IMG/VR virus record: IMGVR_UViG_3300023179_000145 | Coordinates: 1 to 52,797 of that record | Length of the DNA: 52,797 bases | Direction: 5' to 3' (one strand) | Source of the DNA: a virus | Shown here: one piece after another, positions 32,266-40,952 of the stretch | Position numbering within the stretch: the stretch's first letter is position 1 | How the letters are laid out: each line of letters begins with the position of its first letter | Notes under the pieces: model-generated | The model's input: the letters and a program-made list of their open reading frames with translations, nothing else | Databases searched by the model: none | What the model was told of the DNA's origin: nothing | Program-made: the position numbers and the translations under genes

Positions 32266-32847
32266 TTAAATTGAATTACTGTGAGCAAATGGTTTTGTTA
32301 TTATCCAGCAACGCCCTGATCTGCTGACTTTGATATCTTGCGGGCCAAAGAAATCCCACACTGCTTGTTGCACACCCGGATATCCTTTGGTATAATCATC
32401 ACCAGCAAATCTAGATCCAGGTCTCAATTTTGGCCACCAAGCCGCAAGATCACTAGCAACGGCTTCATAACTATGCCCAGCATCTACATAACAAAAATCT
32501 ATAGATTGGTCTTTGAAATTATCAGCAGCCTGCCAACTGATCTCACTCAACATTGTTATCTGTTCCATCACTGGAGTTAGATTTTGGCAGAAAATGTTTT
32601 TGAGGTCTTGTACAACATCAACATCATACGCAATCGACTCTTCCCCTTTCCATGTATCTACACAATAGAATGGGCCTAGCTTGTTACGGTTGATCAGTTC
32701 TACTACACAATATGCAGCACTTCGGCCAGTCCAGGATCCTAATTCGACCCACGTGCCACCTGGCGGAAATTGATCTAATACTATATCAAGCATTATAGTA
32801 TTTTTGTGGCTCATAAATCCTTTGATGTTTTGATAGAAGTGATCCAT
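32266..32847 (-). CDS. Class I SAM-dependent methyltransferase
   Basis: The 193-aa protein has TWVELGSWTGRSAAYCV (motif I), FYCVDTWKGEE (acidic motif II) and SIDFCYVDAGHSYEAVASD, then LRPGSRFAGDDYTKGYPGV. The DAGHSYE pattern fits methyltransferase-24 proteins acting on sugars. A GGTAAATA late-like box is 4 nt before its ATG. It is the first gene of the leftward glycan operon; the rightward one starts across the gap. Confidence 0.84.
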   Translation of the reverse strand: MDHFYQNIKGFMSHKNTIMLDIVLDQFPPGGTWVELGSWTGRSAAYCVVELINRNKLGPFYCVDTWKGEESIAYDVDVVQDLKNIFCQNLTPVMEQITMLSEISWQAADNFKDQSIDFCYVDAGHSYEAVASDLAAWWPKLRPGSRFAGDDYTKGYPGVQQAVWDFFGPQDIKVSRSGRCWIITKPFAHSNSI

Positions 32848-32871
32848 TTTTTATTTACCGTTATATACGCC

Positions 32872-32879
32872 GATAAATA
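32872..32879 (+). promoter_or_regulatory. Late promoter octamer GATAAATA
   Basis: GATAAATA is 5 nt before the ATG of the stub at 32885. It is probably the original promoter of the cytidylyltransferase gene and now also reads the HNH gene. Confidence 0.6.
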
Positions 32880-32884
32880 TTTCT

Positions 32885-32935
32885 ATGAAAATTGTAATTG
32901 TAACTGGGGGATTTGACCCCAGATTGTATAAATGA
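32885..32935 (+). pseudogene. 5' stub of the cytidylyltransferase gene left by HNH insertion
   Basis: This 16-codon frame reads MKIVIVTGGFDPRLYK and stops. The intact gene at 33641 starts MKIVLCTGGFDPCHSG. Ten of the first twelve residues match, and the DNA also matches closely over codons 1-4 and 8-11. The stub then runs into the ribosome site of the HNH gene. It is either the old 5' end cut off by insertion or a leftover of a previous allele. Confidence 0.82.
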
Positions 32936-32951
32936 ACATACAGGAGGAAGT

Positions 32952-33644
32952 ATGTTTATAGATAACAAATACTCAAAATGCTACTACAATCTCATTGAGC
33001 ATAGAAAAAATAATCCGTTTGACGGATATGTTGAGCAGCATCACATTGTCCCAAAAAGTCTCGGTGGCAGCAATAAAAAAGAAAATATTGTCGCCTTAAC
33101 TGCAAGAGAACATTTTATCTGCCACAGGCTCTTGGTTAAAATGACCAGCGGAAGAAACAAGATGAAGATGTCTTATGCTGTCAGATGTTTGATCAATCGA
33201 GAAAATGCATACCAACAGCGTTACAAAATCAGTTCTCGAACCTATGCTGCAATAATCTTAACTACAAGAAACAGTATTTCCAAATACCAAACTGGAGAAA
33301 ATAATCCATACTATGGAAAAATCCACTCTGAGGAAGTTAGAGCTAAGATGAGAGCCAAACGGGCATTACAAATTATGCCAACTCGAAAAGGAAAAGTGTA
33401 TTCGGAGGAATCGTTAAAGCTATGGCGAGAAGATAATAAAAAACAATTTGAAGATCCAGCTCAAATTGAGATGCGTAAAACACATACGTTGGAGCAAATG
33501 AAAGATCCTAGCCGCCGTTTTGCGGCTGGCAATGGCAAACGCGGAAAAAAATGGTATTATTGCCCTGTAACAAAAAAATGCTCTACATTTTTTCCAGACA
33601 CAGTTCCGCCAGGATATATAGAAGGAAGGATTATTAAAAAATGA
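32952..33644 (+). CDS. HNH homing endonuclease inserted at the start of the cytidylyltransferase gene
   Basis: The 230-aa protein begins at the ATG 4 nt after a perfect AGGAGG (32942-32947). HNH core: EQHHIVPKSLGGSNKKENIV, LTAREHFICHRLL. The middle has the NUMOD3-like GENNPYYGKIHSEEVRAKM and further Lys-rich repeats, and the end GKRGKKWYYCPVTKKCSTFF. It stops in the ATGA of the next gene, giving coupled translation of the target. It is a close relative of the HNH genes at 489 and 28164. Confidence 0.9.
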   Translation: MFIDNKYSKCYYNLIEHRKNNPFDGYVEQHHIVPKSLGGSNKKENIVALTAREHFICHRLLVKMTSGRNKMKMSYAVRCLINRENAYQQRYKISSRTYAAIILTTRNSISKYQTGENNPYYGKIHSEEVRAKMRAKRALQIMPTRKGKVYSEESLKLWREDNKKQFEDPAQIEMRKTHTLEQMKDPSRRFAAGNGKRGKKWYYCPVTKKCSTFFPDTVPPGYIEGRIIKK

Positions 33645-34399
33645 AAATTGTACTCTGCACCGGGGGATTCGATCCATGCCACTCTGGACATATCTCCTAT
33701 CTAGCAGCAGCCCGCCAACTTGGTGATCGGCTGGTAGTGGGAGTAAATTCTGACGCATGGTTAAGCCGTAAAAAAGGTCGACCGTTTATGCCTGCAGTTG
33801 AGCGTGTGGCAGTGATAGAAAATCTACGCATGGTAGATTGCTGTATCCTGTTCAATGACGATGATGGTTCAGGAATTGAAGCCATTCGTGCTGTACAAAG
33901 CATGTATCCCAATGCAGAAATAATCTTTGCCAATGGTGGTGATCGCACAAAAGAAAACATACCCGAAATGGTGTTTGACGATGTGGAGTTTGTGTTTGGG
34001 GTCGGCGGATCAAACAAGGCCAACAGCTCAAGCTGGATTCTTGAAGAATGGAAGAAACCCAAGACTGAACGCACCTGGGGATATTATCGTGTATTACATG
34101 AAGTTGGCTCACATGTAAAACTCAAAGAACTCACCGTGATGCCTGGGCAACGACTCAGTATGCAACGTCATGAAAAACGTGCTGAGTTTTGGTTTGTGGC
34201 CGAAGGTGAAGCCACAGTGTACACCGTGGATCCACACAGTACCGACCGGGAGTTGCTGGCCAGCCCTGCACGGCATCAACACACTTGGATTCGACTAGGA
34301 GAATGGCATCAGCTATGCAACGAAACTGATCAAATACTTAAACTGATCGAAATTCAGTATGGTGAAGATTGTGTAGAAGAAGACATTGAACGCAAATGA
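33641..34399 (+). CDS. Cytidylyltransferase (HldE-C/RfaE-like) fused to a sugar-isomerase-type cupin
   Basis: The 252-aa protein has an N-terminal nucleotidyltransferase (residues 1-130): CTGGFDPCHSGHISYL with the HxGH motif, LVVGVNSDAWLSRKKGRPFMP. The C-terminal cupin (140-252), WGYYRVLHEVGSHVKLKELT, MPGQRLSMQRHEKRAEFWFV, WHQLCNETDQILKLIEIQ, resembles the type II phosphomannose isomerase cupin. It probably activates a sugar phosphate with a nucleotide. Its first bases repeat the stub at 32885; the HNH gene stop overlaps by ATGA. Confidence 0.88.
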   Translation: MKIVLCTGGFDPCHSGHISYLAAARQLGDRLVVGVNSDAWLSRKKGRPFMPAVERVAVIENLRMVDCCILFNDDDGSGIEAIRAVQSMYPNAEIIFANGGDRTKENIPEMVFDDVEFVFGVGGSNKANSSSWILEEWKKPKTERTWGYYRVLHEVGSHVKLKELTVMPGQRLSMQRHEKRAEFWFVAEGEATVYTVDPHSTDRELLASPARHQHTWIRLGEWHQLCNETDQILKLIEIQYGEDCVEEDIERK

Positions 34400-35088
34400 T
34401 GGACATCATACCAGTGTTTGTAGGGTACGACCCTAGAGAAGCAATAGCATTTCATGTATGCACCAACAGCATAATCAGAAATGCCAGCAGACCTGTTAGT
34501 ATTATTCCATTAGCATTGAATTTGTTCAAAGACTACAAGGAAACACACACCGATGGTAGTAATCAATTTATCTACTCAAGATTCTTAGTACCGCATTTGA
34601 TGAGATATAATGGTCATGCTATCTTTATAGATGGTGACATGATTGTGCGCGGTGACATTGCTGAGTTATGGGATTTACGAAATGCCTGGCAAGATGTGCA
34701 AGTGGTCAAGCACGATTATAAAACACGCATGGCCGAAAAGTATCTCGGCAGCAAAAACGAAAACTATCCACGCAAGAACTGGAGCAGTGTGATGTTGTGG
34801 AACTGTAACAGTTATCCTAATCGCAAGCTCACTCCTGAATTCATTGAAAAATCCACAGGTGCGGAGTTACATAGATTTACCTGGCTCGACGATGAGCGCA
34901 TAGGGGAGTTACCTGCTGAATGGAACTGGTTAGATATAGAATACGATTACAATCCTTTGGCAAAACTTGTTCACTATACATTAGGCACACCTTGTTTTCA
35001 CGAGTTTGCTGCCCAAGGTGACTTCTCAAGCGAATGGCATAAAGAACGCATCTTTACAGAATACTGTCAACAAAGAATGGTTGTCTGA
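34396..35088 (+). CDS. Glycosyltransferase, GT8-like
   Basis: The 230-aa protein begins IPVFVGYDPREAIAFHVC, with FIYSRFLVPHLM and the DxD motif in AIFIDGDMIVRGDIAELWDL. Later parts are WSSVMLWNCNSYP and VHYTLGTPCFHEF, as in family 8-like transferases. It overlaps the preceding gene by 4 nt and the next by 1 nt, so it is part of a tightly coupled glycan operon. Confidence 0.87.
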   Translation: MMDIIPVFVGYDPREAIAFHVCTNSIIRNASRPVSIIPLALNLFKDYKETHTDGSNQFIYSRFLVPHLMRYNGHAIFIDGDMIVRGDIAELWDLRNAWQDVQVVKHDYKTRMAEKYLGSKNENYPRKNWSSVMLWNCNSYPNRKLTPEFIEKSTGAELHRFTWLDDERIGELPAEWNWLDIEYDYNPLAKLVHYTLGTPCFHEFAAQGDFSSEWHKERIFTEYCQQRMVV

Positions 35089-35762
35089 TGATAGGAAGTA
35101 ACAACTTCAACATAGATTGTTTACATTCGGCACAGATCATCAACTGCAAGAACAAAAGTAAACGTGTGCAGCGTAGTAATCATTTAACTCATGCACTACG
35201 CACTATCAACATAACTGGGCACGTGATGGAATTTGGAGTATATCAGGGCAACACACTGAAAATTATTTCTGATTATTTTTCTAATCAAACTGTGTGGGGG
35301 TTTGATAGTTTTGAAGGATTACCCGAACCTTGGTTTTTGAAATCAAAAGTTGGTTCCCGGCGCTCGCAGCATCCTGTGGGGAAATTTGCTCTAGGCCAAG
35401 AGGAACTACAGGTTGTTGTGAATCAGTTTGCAAAAAGAAAAGTAAAACTTGTGCCTGGATGGTTTAATCAGACTATAGGGCCTTGGATGAATGATAATCC
35501 TGGAGTAGTGTCATTTTTACATATAGATTGTGATCTATACAGCAGCACACTAGATATATTAAATTTGTTAAATGATCGCATTGTTCCTGGCTTTGTGATA
35601 GTGTTTGATGAGATGTATCCTTGGAATGATGTTGAACAATACGATCTTTGGGAGCAAGGCAAATTCCGAGCATTAGGCGAATGGATCAGCAATCATCAAC
35701 GTACTTTTCGTACGTTATATCGCAGCGAACATCAACAATGTAGCATTGAGGTAATGTCATGA
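35088..35762 (+). CDS. TylF-like class I methyltransferase
   Basis: The 224-aa protein has GHVMEFGVYQGNTLKIIS (motif I), VWGFDSFEGLPEPW (typical of TylF/macrocin O-methyltransferase relatives), FLHIDCDLYSSTLDIL (metal-binding Asp) and GFVIVFDEMYPW. It likely O-methylates a sugar. It overlaps both neighbours by 1-4 nt. Confidence 0.87.
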   Translation: MIGSNNFNIDCLHSAQIINCKNKSKRVQRSNHLTHALRTINITGHVMEFGVYQGNTLKIISDYFSNQTVWGFDSFEGLPEPWFLKSKVGSRRSQHPVGKFALGQEELQVVVNQFAKRKVKLVPGWFNQTIGPWMNDNPGVVSFLHIDCDLYSSTLDILNLLNDRIVPGFVIVFDEMYPWNDVEQYDLWEQGKFRALGEWISNHQRTFRTLYRSEHQQCSIEVMS

Positions 35763-36571
35763 GCGGATGGATTTTTCTTAGCAAAGGCGGCAAGGACGAG
35801 TATGTGAACATGCTGGCCCATAGTGCAAAAATGCAACCAACAGATTCAGATTACTTTGATTATCATTATGATGTTGCAGTAGATCATAATCAGCTGGTGC
35901 TACGTGGCATTCTCAAACACAAGATTATGAAACAATGTCTGGCCGATGGCAACAATTTTTATTACATAGATTCAGGGTATGTTGGAAATAATGTAGGTGA
36001 TTTAAATAGGCAAGGTATTAAACAATATCACAGGATAGTGTTGAATGATTTACAACATCGTGTTATAAAACCCAGACCCAGTGATCGCTGGGATATGCTA
36101 GGTGTCAAAATACATCCAAGACGATCAGGTAATAAGATCATTGTGGCGGCACCAGATGAAAAACCTTGCAAATATTACGGCATTGATCAACAACAATGGA
36201 TAGCCGATACTGTAATGGAGATCAAAAAGCACACTGATCGTCCTGTGATAGTGCGTGAACGTGCTCCTAAAAGAGCAGATAGAGTATTTAAAGAACCATT
36301 AAGTCATGTGCTTACACAAGATGTGCATGCCTTGGTTACATTTAATAGTATAGCAGCGGTAGAAAGTATACTGGCAGGTGTTCCTGCGTTTGTGTTAGCG
36401 CCAAGTCATGTGGCAGAACCTGTGGCCAATCGAGATTTATCCAAGATAGAAGATGTGTTCTATCCAGACAACGACTTGTTAATGGCCTGGTGTCACAGTA
36501 TGGCATACGGGCAATATCATGTACGTGAGTTAAAGAATGGAACAGCATTTCGAATGATGCAAGAACTATGA
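35759..36571 (+). CDS. Capsule-polysaccharide-synthesis-like protein, paralogue 1
   Basis: The 270-aa protein opens MSGWIFLSKGGKDEYVNML. The C-terminal half has HTDRPVIVRERAPKRAD and VTFNSIAAVESILAGVPAFVL, with APSHVAEPVANRD, the pattern of GT-B-like capsule synthesis (Kdo-transferase-like) proteins. The genes at 36568 and 39132 share this plan. Its exact sugar is unknown. Confidence 0.78.
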   Translation: MSGWIFLSKGGKDEYVNMLAHSAKMQPTDSDYFDYHYDVAVDHNQLVLRGILKHKIMKQCLADGNNFYYIDSGYVGNNVGDLNRQGIKQYHRIVLNDLQHRVIKPRPSDRWDMLGVKIHPRRSGNKIIVAAPDEKPCKYYGIDQQQWIADTVMEIKKHTDRPVIVRERAPKRADRVFKEPLSHVLTQDVHALVTFNSIAAVESILAGVPAFVLAPSHVAEPVANRDLSKIEDVFYPDNDLLMAWCHSMAYGQYHVRELKNGTAFRMMQEL

Positions 36572-37533
36572 GAGTAATCAGTTACACCGCCACATTGCCT
36601 AAAAAAGAGCAATACACTCCGGAGAGTTTGAAAAACGCCACAGACAAAGTTAACACATTAACTTATTTTTCGCAAGGGGTAAATGCACAAGGTGACCAGG
36701 GTATTGTTGAAACCAACATGACTTATCAACCCAGCGAAGTAGCTGTGATTCTAGGCTGGGTGCATGAACATGGTAAGACTGCTGCACATCTACAATTCCG
36801 CCAAGAGATCCTGGATGGGCAACGTGCAACCGGCGGCAGAACTGTTATAGCAGACAGTAATCTGTTTTTGTACAAGAACAAAGATAATCCCGGATATTGG
36901 TTGCGTTATAGTTATGATGGCATTTTTGCCAATACTGGTGAATACTGTGATCAGTCACCAGATCCTGCTAGGTGGGCAATGATACAAGCACAATGTGGAG
37001 TTCAACTGCAACCTTGGCGGCATACAGGTAACCATATCTTAATTTGTTTACAACGTGATGGTGGGTGGAGCATGGGTGGATGGAATGTGATAGACTGGGC
37101 ATTAAAAACCATAATTGACATACGTAAGTATAGTGATCGGCCAATACGTATCAGACCTCACCCTGGAGACAAGAAGGCTAGAAAATATTGTGAAAGATTA
37201 ATGAAATTATGCCAAGGCCGAGGATTAAAAGAACTAGGAATCAGTATACAAGGTCATAGTCTGGTGGATGATCTTACCGACTGCTGGGTGGTAGTAAATC
37301 ACAACTCCAGTCCAGGTGTGGCAGCAGTGATTCAGGGCATTCCTGTGATATTAACTGACCCGCTACACAGTCAAGCACATGATGTGGCCACAGTGGGCAT
37401 ACACTGTGTGGAAAATCCACTCATGCCTGACAGAACCAATTGGATACAGCGCATCAGTCAATTTCATTGGAGTCACGAAGAGTTACGCACAGGAGTATGC
37501 TGGGAACACATGCGGAAATGGGCAATAAAATGA
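36568..37533 (+). CDS. Capsule-polysaccharide-synthesis-like protein, paralogue 2
   Basis: The 321-aa protein is the longest of three related proteins. It has YSDRPIRIRPHPGDKKARKY, WVVVNHNSSPGVAAVIQGIP, VILTDPLHSQAHDVA and a terminal NPLMPDRTNWIQRIS, HWSHEELRTG. The N-terminal half has ADSNLFLYKNKDNPGYWLRY. It overlaps the upstream gene by ATGA and the next gene by ATGA. Confidence 0.8.
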   Translation: MRVISYTATLPKKEQYTPESLKNATDKVNTLTYFSQGVNAQGDQGIVETNMTYQPSEVAVILGWVHEHGKTAAHLQFRQEILDGQRATGGRTVIADSNLFLYKNKDNPGYWLRYSYDGIFANTGEYCDQSPDPARWAMIQAQCGVQLQPWRHTGNHILICLQRDGGWSMGGWNVIDWALKTIIDIRKYSDRPIRIRPHPGDKKARKYCERLMKLCQGRGLKELGISIQGHSLVDDLTDCWVVVNHNSSPGVAAVIQGIPVILTDPLHSQAHDVATVGIHCVENPLMPDRTNWIQRISQFHWSHEELRTGVCWEHMRKWAIK

Positions 37534-38279
37534 TACAAGTAATAACCAGTTTCAATCAACTTTACTACGACCTCATTGGCAAGGATTCAGTAGACAGTTT
37601 CTTAGAGCATTGGCCTAAAGATCTCAAACTGAGTTGTTACGTAGAAGGATTTGAAATGCCCGCACATGAACGCGTCAATCAAATTGATTTTTCACAGTTA
37701 GAGGCAGATTACTTTCAATATCAGTTGGATACAACATTAAATCAAAGCATGAAAAAGTTTGCCAAGAAAGCATATAGTTTTATCCATGCCATGGATAATG
37801 CCAGTGCCAACTGGATAGTATGGTTAGATGCTGATGTTATCACCACACAATCTTTGCCTGTAGAATTATTACAAAGAGTATTACGCCCTGATCATCTAGC
37901 CATGTATATGGGTGTAACATATTTCACAGATAAAAGTGGTAATCCTGGTACTTGGTTAGTTCCTGAAACTGGAATATTTGCTGTGAATACTCAGCATGCG
38001 GATTTTGCCACCTTTAGAGCAGAGTATTGTCGTCGGTATCGAGAACGTGACTATGCAGATCTACGCAGATTTTATGATAATGATGTGTTTGGTGCTGCAT
38101 TATCAGTTGTGCCCACTGCTGCTGCACTGGATCTATGTGCAGGATTTAAAAAAGGATACAAAACCCCATTGCGGCATACTGTGTTAGGTGATCATCTCAT
38201 ACACTACAAAGCCAAGCACTCCAAGGCTGAATATGTGCAAGGCGATGTTGATGGCATCTGCGTAACTGACAACGACTAG
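37530..38279 (+). CDS. Glycosyltransferase (GT-A-like), paralogue of 38276-39100
   Basis: The 249-aa protein starts MIQVITSFNQLYYDLIGK in the ATGA overlap; a longer frame lies inside the upstream gene. It has FLEHWPKDLKLSCYVEGF, KKAYSFIHAMDN and the metal motif WIVWLDADVITTQSLP, then ETGIFAVNTQHADF. Its partner gene on the opposite strand shares the same start pattern (TTFNQAGYDKY, FLKSWPREVDLYVYTE). Confidence 0.82.
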   Translation: MIQVITSFNQLYYDLIGKDSVDSFLEHWPKDLKLSCYVEGFEMPAHERVNQIDFSQLEADYFQYQLDTTLNQSMKKFAKKAYSFIHAMDNASANWIVWLDADVITTQSLPVELLQRVLRPDHLAMYMGVTYFTDKSGNPGTWLVPETGIFAVNTQHADFATFRAEYCRRYRERDYADLRRFYDNDVFGAALSVVPTAAALDLCAGFKKGYKTPLRHTVLGDHLIHYKAKHSKAEYVQGDVDGICVTDND

Positions 38280-39100
38280 GTGGTCCAATAAGGTTCGCGC
38301 CTAGGACGTACTAGATCTCCGGGCAGGCTACGTCCAGTGGCTTTTCTGTTTCCTTTAAGGTGATCCAAGTATGCACCCCATGCAGTGTTAATCAGTGGAT
38401 GGCCTTCACCTTGAATTAATCCTTGGCTCCAATTTAATACTTTCCATTCAGGATGTGCAGCTTTTACTTCTTTACGGGTTTCGTCAAATACCCAGCAATC
38501 GTTCCACTCGGCCATGGTCATAAGTCGGCCTGAATCATATGCCAGCTGAAACTCAGAAAGCCATAATTTGGTGATAGGATTGTTTAAATTCATGCCATAT
38601 AACCCACATTCGCTAAACTTTTTCTCTCGTCCCAAGTAAGCTAGCCCTACATCTGCAGGCATCTGTAATAGTAAAAATGCTTCATTGATTCTGGTATGAC
38701 ATACCATATCGGCATCCATCCAAAATAGCACATCAGCTTTGCAGTTGGCCGCAGCATGAAATACAGAATAGGCTTTGTGGCTGAATCGTATTGCATCCCA
38801 ACGGAATCCAATACCCGGGGCTTTGCCTTTTTTATCTACAGGACCTGTTGCTACTTGGCCTCGGGCTCTAGGATCAGCCCCCCACCGTTGCTTGAACGCA
38901 ACAATCTCTGGACTTAGTGCATGTAGATCTCTCACATGTAAATTAGAAGCTGATTGTGTAATTTCACAATCTTCAGTATACACATAGAGATCAACTTCTC
39001 TTGGCCAACTTTTTAAAAAAGTATCAATCATCCGGCTAGCATATTTGTCGTACCCTGCCTGATTGAATGTAGTTACTACTGCATATTTTGTCATGATCAT
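38276..39100 (-). CDS. Glycosyltransferase (GT-A-like), convergent paralogue
   Basis: The 274-aa protein has YAVVTTFNQAGYDKYASRMI, RFSHKAYSVFHAAANCKADV, LFWMDADMVCHTRINEAFLL (DxD) and ECGLYGMNLNNP. The end VRPRREPYWTT is basic. It converges on the paralogue 37530-38279 with a 4-nt overlap of stop codons, which suggests duplication with inversion. Confidence 0.83.
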   Translation of the reverse strand: MIMTKYAVVTTFNQAGYDKYASRMIDTFLKSWPREVDLYVYTEDCEITQSASNLHVRDLHALSPEIVAFKQRWGADPRARGQVATGPVDKKGKAPGIGFRWDAIRFSHKAYSVFHAAANCKADVLFWMDADMVCHTRINEAFLLLQMPADVGLAYLGREKKFSECGLYGMNLNNPITKLWLSEFQLAYDSGRLMTMAEWNDCWVFDETRKEVKAAHPEWKVLNWSQGLIQGEGHPLINTAWGAYLDHLKGNRKATGRSLPGDLVRPRREPYWTT

Positions 39101-39131
39101 CCAGTTCTGAATAACTATTTAATACAATATC

Positions 39132-39974
39132 ATGAACATCAGTATTTTTAGTAAATTTGGGGCACTGAACTCTGGGCCAGTATTTGAAGCATTTCGTAAT
39201 GGTTGTAAAAAACATCGTATACGTGTATCTGAACATAACATGTCAGCAGACGTGGCAGTAATCTGGAGTCAACTGTGGGCTGGGCGTATGGCTCCTAATC
39301 GAGCGGTGTGGAACGAGTTCACTGCATCCGGACGTCCAGTGATTGTGCTAGAAGTAGGACAATTGAATCGTGGTGTGACTTGGAAAATGGGTATTAATGG
39401 TGTAAACGCTCGTGGATGGTTTGGTGAAGGAATTGAGCCAGGGCGAGCAAAAAAACTAGCAGTTCAATTATATCCATGGCATCAAGGAGATCATATCCTA
39501 ATAGCTATGCAACGTAGTGACAGTGAGCAATGGAACGGAATGCCACCTGCACAACAATGGTTAGACCAGACCATTGCCCGGATACGTGAGCACACTGATC
39601 GTGCTATTGTGGTTAGACCGCATCCTAGGCAAAAACTACAACCAAAGATGGGTATTAAGTTTCAAACACCATTGGCATTGCGTGGGACGTACGATGAATT
39701 TGATTTTAGATCTAACTTAAACAATGCATGGGCAGTGGTCAATGAAAACTCTGGGCCCGGCAGTCAAGCTATATTAGATGGTGTACCAGCATTTGTAGGT
39801 GTGGACTCAATGGCAGCGCCGGTGGCCAATCAAGACTATGCTCTAATAGAAAAACCACACATGCCTGATAGAGCAGTGTGGTTGAATAATCTATGTCATA
39901 CAGAGTGGACCTTGGGCGAGATCACTACTGGAAGACCAATAGAGAGATTACTTAGTAGATTGCAATCTAGCTAA
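39132..39974 (+). CDS. Capsule-polysaccharide-synthesis-like protein, paralogue 3
   Basis: The 280-aa protein starts MNISIFSKFGALNSGPVFEA. It has HTDRAIVVRPHPRQKLQPKM, WAVVNENSGPGSQAILDGVP, AFVGVDSMAAPVANQDYALI and HMPDRAVWLNNLCHTEWTLG. The order of motifs matches paralogues 1 and 2. It overlaps the end of gmd on the opposite strand by 27 nt. Confidence 0.8.
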   Translation: MNISIFSKFGALNSGPVFEAFRNGCKKHRIRVSEHNMSADVAVIWSQLWAGRMAPNRAVWNEFTASGRPVIVLEVGQLNRGVTWKMGINGVNARGWFGEGIEPGRAKKLAVQLYPWHQGDHILIAMQRSDSEQWNGMPPAQQWLDQTIARIREHTDRAIVVRPHPRQKLQPKMGIKFQTPLALRGTYDEFDFRSNLNNAWAVVNENSGPGSQAILDGVPAFVGVDSMAAPVANQDYALIEKPHMPDRAVWLNNLCHTEWTLGEITTGRPIERLLSRLQSS

Positions 39975-40928
39975 ATCAGCATCTACCATACTTCGTATCA
40001 TGGTGGCAAAATCAGTACGTGGTTTCCATCCTAGTATTTCTCTGGCCGAAGTTGAATCTCCGCATAAACTGTAAAGTTCAGCAGGGCGTTTGAATCTAGG
40101 ATCAGATTTGATCATAGCTTGCCAATCAGTGATGCCTGCATGGCGGAATGCAATATCGCATAAATCCCCGATACTGTGTTGTTCACCGGTGGAAATAACA
40201 TAGTCTCTAGCTTCAGGCTGTTGCAACATCAGCCACATGGCTTCTACAAAGTCGCCAGCGAAGCCCCAGTCACGACGTGAATCAAGATTACCTAATGTAA
40301 TAGATTTTTCTAGGCCTAGCTTGATGCGGGCAACTCCGTCAGTTACTTTGCGTGTGACAAACTCACGACCACGCAATGGACTTTCGTGATTGAACAAAAT
40401 ACCCGAACAAGCATATAGACTGTAGCTTTCACGGAAGTTTATAGTCATCCAATGGCTGTACAGTTTACTAACTCCGTACGGACTGCGAGGGCGAAATGGC
40501 GTTAGTTCGCCTTGTTGCCCGGCTTCGGTAGCATTACCAAACATCTCACTTGTGCTGGCTTGATAAAATCGTGTGTTAGGTGCATGACTGCGAATTGCAT
40601 TTAGCAAATTTAACGCACCAAGTGAGTTTACTTCAGTTGTGAGCTTGTTGAGATCCCAACTTGCTCCTACAAAACTCTGTGCTGCAAGATTATATACTTC
40701 TGCAGGTCTAAGAGTTTGCATGAGATGGTTCATGTTGTTTTCATCGGTGATATCGCCGGTGACCAGCTCAATGTCATCCTCTATACCTAACCACTTGATA
40801 TTTTCCAAGTTTGGGTTAGAATAGCGTTTTATCAGGCCATACACATGATAGCCTTTTTCAACCAATAGCTTGGCCAAATATGGGCCGTCTTGGCCGGTCA
40901 TTCCTGTTATAAATGCAGTGCGTTTCAT
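39948..40928 (-). CDS. gmd: GDP-mannose 4,6-dehydratase
   Basis: The 326-aa enzyme (from ATG at 40928, MKRTAFITG) turns GDP-mannose into GDP-4-keto-6-deoxymannose, the precursor of fucose, rhamnose and related sugars. It has the NAD(P)-binding ITGMTGQDGPYLAKLL, NLAAQSFVGASW, the Thr/Ser and Glu of YQASTSEMFGN, the YxxxK of SPYGVSKLYSHW, and NHESPLRGREFVTRK. It is full length for the family. It feeds the transferases to its left; no fucose synthase (fcl) is seen in the window. Confidence 0.95.
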   Translation of the reverse strand: MKRTAFITGMTGQDGPYLAKLLVEKGYHVYGLIKRYSNPNLENIKWLGIEDDIELVTGDITDENNMNHLMQTLRPAEVYNLAAQSFVGASWDLNKLTTEVNSLGALNLLNAIRSHAPNTRFYQASTSEMFGNATEAGQQGELTPFRPRSPYGVSKLYSHWMTINFRESYSLYACSGILFNHESPLRGREFVTRKVTDGVARIKLGLEKSITLGNLDSRRDWGFAGDFVEAMWLMLQQPEARDYVISTGEQHSIGDLCDIAFRHAGITDWQAMIKSDPRFKRPAELYSLCGDSTSAREILGWKPRTDFATMIRSMVDADLARLQSTK

Positions 40929-40952
40929 AACATTATGTATCACACAAAACGA

